A stretch of 5,691 nt of DNA from NCBI GenBank assembly GCA_017938785.1, contig JAGBAU010000161.1, forward strand, positions 1-5,691, written 5' to 3'. The translations under genes and the position numbers were made by a program. Below the pieces are notes generated by a model. That model saw only the letters and a program-made list of their open reading frames with translations, searched no databases and was not told the origin of the DNA. Source of the stretch: Clostridia bacterium. GTDB lineage: Bacteria > Bacillota_A > Clostridia > Christensenellales > Aristaeellaceae. Shown here in pieces: positions 1 through 5,437 of the stretch (the stretch's first letter is position 1; each line of letters opens with the position of its first letter).

Positions 1-556
1 CATCGCACGCATGGCAAAGGTGCATGTGGTTCCGATCAAGAGCCGCCTGCAGTACGGCCCCTACCTGCCCCGAATCTTCAAGCTGATTGACATCTGCTAT
101 TCCCACCTGTATGGCACCGTGGATCTAACGGATAGGCAGATCAAGAAATATGCCGACAAATTCATCCCCATGCTGGATCCGAAGCTTGTGTGCTTCGTGG
201 AGAATGAGCAGGGCGAACTGGTGGGTGTGGCTGTCACCGCTCCCAGCATGGCTTCCGCCATCAAGAAGCACCATGGCCGTATGTTGCCCTTCGGTTTCAT
301 TGATATCCTGAAATCCCTGATGAAGAACGACACCCTGGATCTGTTCATCATCGCCGTACATCCGGATTACCGCAACACCGGCATCAATGCCATCCTGATG
401 AATCACATTCTCAAGGGCTGCCACAAGATGGGCATCACCAAAGCTGAAACCGGCCCCCAGCTGGAGCTGAACGAAAAGGTGCAGCACCAGTGGAGTCTGT
501 TCAACTACCGTCATCACAAAAAGCGCCGCTGCTGGATCAAACAGCTTGGCGAATAA
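1..556 (+). CDS. GNAT-like N-acetyltransferase family protein, C-terminal part (5' end outside window)
   Basis: This is the C-terminal half of a GNAT-fold protein of unknown substrate. The frame is open to the left edge: codons at 2-10 read I-A-R before the first Met at 11. By my recollection of this uncharacterised family, full proteins are about 370-390 residues, and the segment after Met11 aligns in their middle, so Met11 is probably internal and the gene begins upstream. Numbering from Met11, the acetyl-CoA binding motif A is seen around residues 116-129 (VHPDYRNTGINAIL, with the R-x-x-G core at 121-124). The tail holds the family-typical ETGPQLELNEKVQ segment and a basic HHKKRRCWIK end. 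No membrane segment is seen. It ends in TAA and is followed at once by a hairpin, so it is transcriptionally separate from trpS. It does not resemble a known aminoglycoside acetyltransferase. Family call is good; function is unknown. Confidence 0.8.
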   Translation, partial: IARMAKVHVVPIKSRLQYGPYLPRIFKLIDICYSHLYGTVDLTDRQIKKYADKFIPMLDPKLVCFVENEQGELVGVAVTAPSMASAIKKHHGRMLPFGFIDILKSLMKNDTLDLFIIAVHPDYRNTGINAILMNHILKGCHKMGITKAETGPQLELNEKVQHQWSLFNYRHHKKRRCWIKQLGE

Positions 557-563
557 GCCTTTT

Positions 564-596
564 GAAACGCATTCTTTCATAGAAAGGATGCGTTTC
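564..596 (+). terminator. Hairpin terminator of the GNAT-like gene
   Basis: Two 15-base arms, 564-578 and 582-596, pair fully with one T-G wobble and a 3-base loop (ATA). The stem starts 7 bases after the stop codon. The T tract is weak (CTTGCGTT follows), so termination may be incomplete, but position and stem length fit a factor-independent terminator. It sits directly against the -35 box of the trpS promoter. Confidence 0.75.
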
Positions 597-601
597 TTGC
601 G

Positions 602-630
602 TTGACGAAGCTTTTGGTGCGTGGTATAAT
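602..630 (+). promoter_or_regulatory. Sigma-A/sigma-70 promoter of trpS
   Basis: The -35 box TTGACG (602-607) matches consensus at 5 of 6 positions. The -10 box TATAAT (625-630) is perfect, the spacer is exactly 17 bases, and TG at 622-623 makes an extended -10. The predicted start of transcription is near A637, giving a leader of only about 39 bases. That leaves no room for a T-box or a trp attenuator, so expression looks constitutive. It is the strongest promoter visible in the window and may also feed the downstream genes by readthrough. Confidence 0.88.
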
Positions 631-660
631 GCATTTATATCTGTAGAATTATACTCATTC

Positions 661-666
661 GGAGGT
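661..666 (+). promoter_or_regulatory. trpS: Ribosome binding site of trpS
   Basis: GGAGGT is a near-perfect anti-16S complement, 9 bases before the ATG at 676. It fixes the trpS start and predicts efficient translation. Confidence 0.85.
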
Positions 667-675
667 AACGATATT

Positions 676-1692
676 ATGGAACAGCAGATTCAGCAGGCAA
701 AACAGCGCATCTTCTCCGGCATCCAGCCCACCGGCAACCTGACCCTGGGCAACTACATCGGCGCGCTGCGCAACTTCAGCCTTTTGCAGGATGAATACGA
801 CTGCCTGTATTCCATCGTGGATATGCACGCCATCACCGTGCGCCAGAACCCGGCGGAGCTGCGCAAGGCCTGCCTGCGCACCATGTCCATCTTCCTGGCC
901 AGCGGCCTGGACCCCAAGAAGAACATCATTTATTTCCAGAGCCAGGTTCCCCAGCATGCGGAGCTGAGCTGGATTCTCAACTGCTTCACCTACATGGGCG
1001 AATTGCAGCGCATGACCCAGTTCAAGGATAAGTCCGCCAAGCATGCCGACAACATCAACTCCGGCCTGTTCACCTATCCCGTGCTGATGGCCGCCGATAT
1101 CCTGCTCTACCAGACCGACCTGGTGCCCATCGGTGCAGACCAGAAGCAGCACCTGGAGCTGACCCGCGATATCGCTGAACGCTTCAACGGTGTATACGGC
1201 GATGTGTTCACCGTTCCGGAGCCCTACATCCCCAAGGTAGGCGCCCGCGTCATGTCCCTGCAGGAGCCCACCCGCAAGATGTCCAAGTCCGATCCCGAGG
1301 ATACCTACATCGCCATCCTGGACAAGCCGGAAATCATCCGCAAGAAGATGCGCCGCGCCGTCACCGACTGCGACAACACCGTGATCTTCGATCCCGAAAA
1401 CAAGCCCGGCGTCTCCAACCTGATGAGCATCATGTCCGCCCTGACCGGCATGAGCATGCAGGAAATCTCCGATGAATACAACGGCAAGGGCTACGGCAAG
1501 TTCAAGGACGCCGTTGCCGACAGCGTGATCGCCACCCTGAAGCCCATCCAGCAGCGCTATGAGCAGATCAGCGCCGACAAGGCCTATCTGCAGGACGTAC
1601 TGCAGGACGGCGCAGAGCGCGCAGGCAGGCTGGCCCACAAGACCATGCTCAAGATCCGCAAGAAGATCGGTTACGCACCCTACAAGCTGTAA
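676..1692 (+). CDS. trpS: Tryptophan--tRNA ligase (TrpRS)
   Basis: This cytoplasmic class I aminoacyl-tRNA synthetase charges tRNA-Trp using ATP. At 338 residues it is close to the usual bacterial length of about 330. The HIGH-equivalent is TLGN at residues 23-26 within PTGNLTLGNYIGALRN. The tryptophan-pocket segment MAADILLY is at 138-145; by alignment to the Bacillus stearothermophilus enzyme, Met138 and Asp141 would contact the indole. The GADQKQH block is at 153-159 and the KMSKS loop is intact at 201-205. The start is set by the GGAGGT site 9 bases upstream. It has its own promoter and a short leader without a T-box, unlike many Bacillota synthetase genes. A 12-bp hairpin follows the stop, so it is either monocistronic or partly read through into rsmH. 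No oddity is seen in the protein. Confidence 0.97.
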   Translation: MEQQIQQAKQRIFSGIQPTGNLTLGNYIGALRNFSLLQDEYDCLYSIVDMHAITVRQNPAELRKACLRTMSIFLASGLDPKKNIIYFQSQVPQHAELSWILNCFTYMGELQRMTQFKDKSAKHADNINSGLFTYPVLMAADILLYQTDLVPIGADQKQHLELTRDIAERFNGVYGDVFTVPEPYIPKVGARVMSLQEPTRKMSKSDPEDTYIAILDKPEIIRKKMRRAVTDCDNTVIFDPENKPGVSNLMSIMSALTGMSMQEISDEYNGKGYGKFKDAVADSVIATLKPIQQRYEQISADKAYLQDVLQDGAERAGRLAHKTMLKIRKKIGYAPYKL

Positions 1693-1693
1693 T

Positions 1694-1724
1694 TTGACGA
1701 CAACCAAGAACACGCGCCTATGAC
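1694..1724 (+). promoter_or_regulatory. Weak candidate promoter for the rsmH operon
   Basis: TTGACG (1694-1699) just after the trpS stop equals the -35 box of the trpS promoter. A poor -10, TATGAC (1719-1724, 4 of 6), lies after a 19-base spacer. Transcripts from here would start near 1731, inside the 3' arm of the following hairpin, and so would escape it. The spacing and -10 are poor, so this is tentative. No better promoter is seen between trpS and rsmH. Confidence 0.22.
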
Positions 1725-1735
1725 GCGTGTTCTTG
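1705..1735 (+). terminator. Hairpin after trpS (terminator or attenuating structure)
   Basis: A perfect 12-bp stem (1705-1716 with 1724-1735) has a 7-base loop, 12 bases after the trpS stop. The T-rich stretch (TTTTATT, 1743-1749) begins 7 bases after the stem instead of at its foot, so classical termination would be weak. The RBS of rsmH starts only 3 bases after the stem. It may trim or partly stop trpS transcripts while letting some polymerase continue into the modification operon. Confidence 0.6.
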
Positions 1736-1738
1736 CAT

Positions 1739-1742
1739 GAGG
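1739..1742 (+). promoter_or_regulatory. rsmH: Ribosome binding site of rsmH
   Basis: GAGG lies 7 bases before the ATG at 1750 and selects that start over the out-of-frame ATG at 1737. It lies immediately downstream of the trpS hairpin, so folding could affect ribosome access. Confidence 0.65.
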
Positions 1743-1749
1743 TTTTATT

Positions 1750-2691
1750 ATGGATTTCCATCACATTTCCGTACTGCTGAACGAGTGCCTGGAGGCGCTG
1801 GACATCAAGCCGGAGGGAACCTATGTGGACTGCACCCTGGGCGGCGCAGGCCATTCCTCCGAAATCTTCAAGCGGCTGAACGGCGGGCAGCACTTCGGCA
1901 TCGACCGGGATGCAGACGCCATCGAGGCCGCCACCGCGCGCATGCAGGGCCTGAACCCCAACGCGAAGTTCACCGCCATCCGCGGCAACTTCCATGATGC
2001 GAAGGAATTGCTGGCCGCACAGGGCGTGACCGAAATCGACGGCGTGTTGGCCGACCTGGGCGTTTCCAGCCACCAGCTGGACGTGCGCGAGCGCGGCTTT
2101 TCCTACCACGATGAGGCCCCCCTGGACATGCGCATGGACCAGAGCCAGACCCTCTCCGCCCGGGAAATCGTGAACGGCTGGTCCGAGGATGAGCTCAACC
2201 GCATCTTCCGGGACTACGGCGAGGAGAAGTGGGCGCGCCAGATCGCCCGCGTGATCTGCGACCGCCGCAGGGAAAATCCCATCGAAACCACGAAGGACCT
2301 GGTTGCCATCATCGACGCAGCCATTCCCAAGAAGTTCCGCTCGAAGGACGGCTCCCATCCCGCCCGGCGCAGCTTCCAGGCCCTGCGCATCGCCGTAAAC
2401 GATGAGCTCGACCCGCTGGAGCCCGCCATCCGCGATCTGGTGGACATGCTCAAGCCCGGCGGACGCATCGCCATCATCACCTTCCATTCCCTGGAAGACA
2501 GAATCGTGAAGAACTGCTTCCGCAATCTTGCCGATCCCTGCACCTGCCCGAAGTCCATGCCGGTGTGCGTGTGCGGCAAAAAGCCGGTGGTGAAGCTGGT
2601 ATCCCGCAAGCCCATCACCGCCAGCGACGAAGAACTCGAATTCAACCCCCGCAGCCGCAGCGCAAGCCTGCGCATCGCGGAGAAAATATAG
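1750..2691 (+). CDS. rsmH: 16S rRNA (cytosine(1402)-N(4))-methyltransferase RsmH (MraW)
   Basis: RsmH transfers a methyl group from S-adenosylmethionine to N4 of C1402 in 16S rRNA, tuning the P-site part of the decoding centre. At 313 residues it has the usual length. Family motifs are all present: HHISVLLNE at 4-12, the SAM-binding DCTLGGAGHS at 27-36, ADLGVSSHQLD at 101-111, RGFSY at 115-119, LDMRMD at 125-130, HPARRSFQALRIAVNDEL at 203-220, RIAIITFHSLEDRIVK at 239-254, and the RSRSASLRIAE tail. Cys264, 266, 273 and 275 form two CxC pairs, as in many Bacillota homologues. The gene usually heads the division and cell-wall cluster with mraZ and ftsL; here it follows trpS and leads a run of RNA-modification genes ending in rsmI, its partner enzyme at the same nucleotide. 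The next gene starts 9 bases after its stop. Confidence 0.97.
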   Translation: MDFHHISVLLNECLEALDIKPEGTYVDCTLGGAGHSSEIFKRLNGGQHFGIDRDADAIEAATARMQGLNPNAKFTAIRGNFHDAKELLAAQGVTEIDGVLADLGVSSHQLDVRERGFSYHDEAPLDMRMDQSQTLSAREIVNGWSEDELNRIFRDYGEEKWARQIARVICDRRRENPIETTKDLVAIIDAAIPKKFRSKDGSHPARRSFQALRIAVNDELDPLEPAIRDLVDMLKPGGRIAIITFHSLEDRIVKNCFRNLADPCTCPKSMPVCVCGKKPVVKLVSRKPITASDEELEFNPRSRSASLRIAEKI

Positions 2692-2700
2692 GTGTAAGCT

Positions 2701-3789
2701 ATGAAGTATCTCGACACCCCCTCCGGCCGGGTTCCGCTGCCCGCCTTCTTCCCGGACGCCACCTATGCCGCCGTGCGCGCGGCCAGCTTTGACCAGGTGG
2801 AAGAAGCCGGCCTCTTCGGCTGCGAACTGAACAGCGACCACCTGATGACCAAGCCCGGCGCGAAGCTGATCAAATCCCTGGGCGGCCTGCACGGCTTCTC
2901 CGGCTACAGGGGCGTAATCCTCACCGATTCCGGCGGATTCCAGCTCTATTCCCTGATCCGCGAGAATGCCGATTACGGCGAGATTCGCGAAAAGGAAATC
3001 ATCTTCCGCCCCGACCGCGGCAAGGAAAAGCTCACCTTCACCCCCGAAAAATGCATCCAGGCCCAGTTCCAGTACGGCAGCGACATCATGATGGCGCTGG
3101 ATATGTGCACCCACCCGGACGATCCCTACGAGGTGCAGAAAAAGAGCGTAGACCTGACCGTCGCCTGGAGCAAGAGATGCAAGGAAGAATTTGAAAAGCT
3201 GGCAAAGCAGAAGAAGGACGGCGCCCGTCCCCTGCTGTTCGGCATCGTGCAGGGCGGCAGCGATCCGGAGCTGCGCCAGGAGTGCGGACGGCGTTTGGAA
3301 GAAATCGGCTTTGACGGCTACGGCTTCGGCGGCTGGCCGCTGGGCTCCAACGGCGAGCTGCGCCCCGATGTATTGAAGATGGCTGCGGACGCCATGCCCG
3401 ACAACAAGATCAAATACGCCATGGGCCTGGGCCGCCCGGAGGAGATCGTGCAGTGCGTGGAGATGGGCTACACCCTGTTCGACTGCGTAATTCCCACCCG
3501 TGAAGCCCGGCACCAGCGGCTGTATGTATTCGCCGACGGCTGCGAAAACCCGGATGGCGTGCGCCGCAAGGACGGCAGGTTCTACCGCTTCCACTACGCC
3601 ATGGACGACAAGCATGCCCGCGACGGCCGTCCCGTGGATGAAAACTGCGATTGCGAGCTGTGCCGCCGCCACTCGAAGGCATACCTGCAGCACCTGTTCA
3701 AGGTGAACGATCCCAGCGCCATGCGCCTGGCCACCGCCCACAACCTGCGCTTCTACGGACGCGTGATGGAGCTGCTCAGAGATGAATGA
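2701..3789 (+). CDS. tRNA-guanine transglycosylase (queuine tRNA-ribosyltransferase) family protein, divergent paralogue
   Basis: The fold and catalytic set of Tgt, which swaps guanine for a 7-deazaguanine base in RNA, are clear. Matched to the Zymomonas enzyme: DSGGFQ at 76-81 (Asp76, general base), Asp134 in MALDMC, Gln184 in FGIVQGG, nucleophile Asp261 in FDCVIPTR, and the zinc set Cys316, Cys318, Cys321, His347. It departs where the base is held: canonical GGLAVGE becomes GGWPLGSNGE (210-219), with Trp, Pro and Leu replacing Leu, Ala and Val plus a two-residue insertion. The near-invariant NTYHL is NSDHL (44-48), and RNG after PTR.. is RHQ (270-272). It has 362 residues and lacks part of the N-terminus and the last helix. 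I therefore read it as a paralogue with a different base or RNA target, and leave the symbol tgt unassigned. A GGTG site overlaps the rsmH stop, 6 bases before the ATG. Its end overlaps the next gene by 8 bases. Confidence 0.9.
   Translation: MKYLDTPSGRVPLPAFFPDATYAAVRAASFDQVEEAGLFGCELNSDHLMTKPGAKLIKSLGGLHGFSGYRGVILTDSGGFQLYSLIRENADYGEIREKEIIFRPDRGKEKLTFTPEKCIQAQFQYGSDIMMALDMCTHPDDPYEVQKKSVDLTVAWSKRCKEEFEKLAKQKKDGARPLLFGIVQGGSDPELRQECGRRLEEIGFDGYGFGGWPLGSNGELRPDVLKMAADAMPDNKIKYAMGLGRPEEIVQCVEMGYTLFDCVIPTREARHQRLYVFADGCENPDGVRRKDGRFYRFHYAMDDKHARDGRPVDENCDCELCRRHSKAYLQHLFKVNDPSAMRLATAHNLRFYGRVMELLRDE
3768..3771 (+). promoter_or_regulatory. rmt: Ribosome binding site of the Rmt-like gene, inside the tgt-like gene
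   Basis: GGAG lies 10 bases before the ATG at 3782, within the last codons of the transglycosylase gene. Together with the 8-base overlap (ATGAATGA at 3782-3789, containing the upstream TGA), it indicates coupled translation by the same ribosomes. Confidence 0.55.
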
Positions 3790-4540
3790 CGAACTGTTTG
3801 AAAAGCTGAGCACCAATAAAAAGTATCGCGACGTCTGCCCGGACACCATCCGCCGCGTCATCGCCGAATGTGAAGGCCGTTACAAGAAGGCGAAGGACAT
3901 GGACAAGGCGGTGCGCGAAAAGCTGCACGGCATCACCAGCGCCTTCATGAACGAGCAGGAGTATAAAAAAGCCCGGGCCCTCGCCGGGGAATTCTGCCCG
4001 GAGAACCTGGAAAGCCTGCTTGCCTGCCATGCATCCACCCGGGAACGCCTGCCGCTTGCCGCCATGGACGAGCTCTACAACCGCATCTTTGAGGTGACCG
4101 GCATTCCCGAACGCCTGCTGGACCTGGCCTGCGGCATCAATCCTGTGTACTTTCTTGCGAAGCTTCCGCAGATGCAGGTCACCGGCGCGGATATCAGCGG
4201 CCAGAGCGTGAATATCATCACCGTCTGCGGCGGCAAAGCTTTGCATAATGACCTTCTGTGCACGGATTCTATTCCGGCAGAGCGCTATGATGTGGCGCTG
4301 CTGTTCAAGATCCTGCCCCTGCTGGATAGGCAGCGGGACAACGCAGCTATGGACGTTCTGAACACGGTAAACGCGAGATTCATCGTGGTCTCCTTCCCCA
4401 CCCGCACCCTCGGCGGGCGCAACGTGGGCATGGAGGAAAACTATTCCCGCTGGATGGAAGCACACATGCCCGAAAACCGGGAGATTGCTTCCCGCTTCAC
4501 CACAGACAATGAACTTTTCTATATTCTGAAGGAGAAATAA
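3782..4540 (+). CDS. rmt: RmtB-like 16S rRNA (guanine(1405)-N(7))-methyltransferase, aminoglycoside-resistance type
   Basis: This belongs to the FmrO/Arm/Rmt family, which puts a methyl group on N7 of G1405 in 16S helix 44 of assembled 30S subunits and blocks 4,6-disubstituted deoxystreptamines (gentamicin, kanamycin, amikacin). At 252 residues it nearly equals RmtB (251). Blocks I recognise from RmtB run the whole length: KKYRDVCPDT at 13-22, LHGI at 48-51, CHASTRERL at 82-90, the SAM-binding LDLACGINP at 113-121 with Asp137 in GADI, Asp157, LLFKILPLLDRQ at 173-184, and VSFPTRTLGGR..GMEENY at 203-221. No key block is missing, so it should be active. It overlaps the tgt-like gene by 8 bases and ends 2 bases before rsmI. 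It is somewhat less G+C-rich than its neighbours (27/60 at 3781-3840 against 41/60 at 3301-3360, counted by hand). The resemblance is to RmtB more than to ArmA. Resistance itself is inferred. Confidence 0.93.
   Translation: MNDELFEKLSTNKKYRDVCPDTIRRVIAECEGRYKKAKDMDKAVREKLHGITSAFMNEQEYKKARALAGEFCPENLESLLACHASTRERLPLAAMDELYNRIFEVTGIPERLLDLACGINPVYFLAKLPQMQVTGADISGQSVNIITVCGGKALHNDLLCTDSIPAERYDVALLFKILPLLDRQRDNAAMDVLNTVNARFIVVSFPTRTLGGRNVGMEENYSRWMEAHMPENREIASRFTTDNELFYILKEK
4529..4534 (+). promoter_or_regulatory. rsmI: Ribosome binding site of rsmI
   Basis: AAGGAG lies 8 bases before the ATG at 4543 and within the last codons of the Rmt-like gene. It is the best RBS inside the modification run and confirms the rsmI start. 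Confidence 0.8.
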
Positions 4541-4542
4541 CC

Positions 4543-5403
4543 ATGCCCAAGCTCTACGTGGTTGCCACGCCCATCGGAAACCTCAATGACCTCACCCCCC
4601 GCATGCGCGAGGCCATCGAGGCCGCAGACCTCATCGCCGCCGAGGATACCCGGGTGACGATGAAGCTGCTCAATCATTGGGACGTGAAGAAGAGCATGGT
4701 CTCCTGCCACCGCCACAACGAGGATGAAAAAGCGCCCCGCATCGTGGAGCGCATGCTGGAGGAGGACCTGACCGTGGCCCTCACCTGCGACGCGGGCACC
4801 CCGGGCATCTCCGATCCCGGACATCTGCTGGTGCGGGCATGCTGGGAAGCCGGCATCCATGTGGAGCCCATCTCCGGGCCCTCGGCGGTTGTGACCGCCC
4901 TGTCCGTTTCCGGCTTCGACTCCAAAGAGTTCGCCATGTACGGCTTCCTGCCCCGGGAAAAGAAGTTCCTGCGGGAAAAGCTGGAGGCCATCCGCCGCAC
5001 GGGCATCCCGGTGTGCATCCTCTACGAATCCCCCCACCGCCTGTGCGACCTGGTGAAGCAAATCTGCGAGGACTGGCCGGGCTGCGATTTGTGCGTGTGC
5101 TCGGATTTGACCAAGAAGTACGAGCGCATCTACCGCGGCAAGTGCGACGCCGTTCTGGGGATGCTGGAAAACAACCCCAGCGTGGAAAAGGGCGAATACT
5201 GCATCGTGTGCGACCTGAGCATGCTGCCGCCCATGGAGGAAAAGAAGCAGGATGTGAGCGCCATGGTGCGCATGCTCGCCGCCATCATCGACGAGGACGC
5301 TTCCATCGCCGACGCCGCCCAGGCTGCCCTGGACGCAGGCTGCCCCCGCAACGAGGTCTACAAGGCCAAATTGAAAATCCAGGATATGTTCGAGGAAGAG
5401 TAA
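4543..5403 (+). CDS. rsmI: 16S rRNA (cytidine(1402)-2'-O)-methyltransferase RsmI
   Basis: RsmI uses S-adenosylmethionine to methylate the ribose 2'-O of C1402 in 16S rRNA, completing m4Cm1402 together with RsmH. At 286 residues it has the usual length. Tetrapyrrole-methylase-fold motifs are intact: VATPIGNL at 7-14, AEDTR at 33-37, DAGTPGISDPG at 83-93, ISGPSAVVTALSVSG at 110-124, GFLPR at 134-138, YESPHR at 161-166 and LTKKYE at 189-194. A short helical C-terminal domain ends in PRNEVYKAKL, typical of the family. It starts 2 bases after the Rmt-like gene, closes the operon, and is followed 2 bases after the stop by a strong terminator. Having both C1402 enzymes in one operon is unusual, because rsmH normally sits in the cell-division cluster. 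Confidence 0.97.
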   Translation: MPKLYVVATPIGNLNDLTPRMREAIEAADLIAAEDTRVTMKLLNHWDVKKSMVSCHRHNEDEKAPRIVERMLEEDLTVALTCDAGTPGISDPGHLLVRACWEAGIHVEPISGPSAVVTALSVSGFDSKEFAMYGFLPREKKFLREKLEAIRRTGIPVCILYESPHRLCDLVKQICEDWPGCDLCVCSDLTKKYERIYRGKCDAVLGMLENNPSVEKGEYCIVCDLSMLPPMEEKKQDVSAMVRMLAAIIDEDASIADAAQAALDAGCPRNEVYKAKLKIQDMFEEE

Positions 5404-5405
5404 AG

Positions 5406-5437
5406 AAAAAGGAAGAGGCGCTGCCTCTTCCTTTTTT
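5406..5437 (+). terminator. Bidirectional intrinsic terminator between rsmI and the ROK gene
   Basis: A perfect 14-bp stem (5406-5419 with 5423-5436) has a 3-base loop, G+C-rich at the top and ending in TTTTTT (5432-5437). Read on the minus strand, the A run of the left arm supplies the T tract, so it can stop transcription from both converging genes. The stop codon of the minus-strand gene (5436-5438) lies in its foot. Confidence 0.93.

Noticed and set aside
11..556. Met at position 11 as a true start giving a complete 181-residue protein
   Set aside because: The frame continues to the window edge, and the sequence before and after it fits the middle of a longer GNAT-like family protein. 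No RBS can be seen in the few upstream bases.
1..556. Left-edge acetyltransferase as an aminoglycoside acetyltransferase partnered with the Rmt-like gene
   Set aside because: The family motifs do not match known AAC enzymes, and the gene is separated from the operon by a terminator, a promoter and trpS.
631..675. Possible T-box or attenuator ahead of trpS
   Set aside because: The leader is too short, and no specifier stem, T-box bulge or Trp-rich leader peptide is present.
1737..1997. Alternative plus-strand frame beginning at ATG 1737
   Set aside because: It lies out of frame over the start of rsmH, has no RBS of its own and translates into a low-complexity Arg-rich shadow.
655..3861. Very long open frame on the minus strand (over 1000 codons) opposite trpS, rsmH and the tgt-like gene
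   Set aside because: It is the antisense of three clearly identified plus-strand genes. Its composition, rich in Ala, Gly, His, Val and Gln without recognisable motifs, is what G+C-rich third positions produce on the opposite strand.
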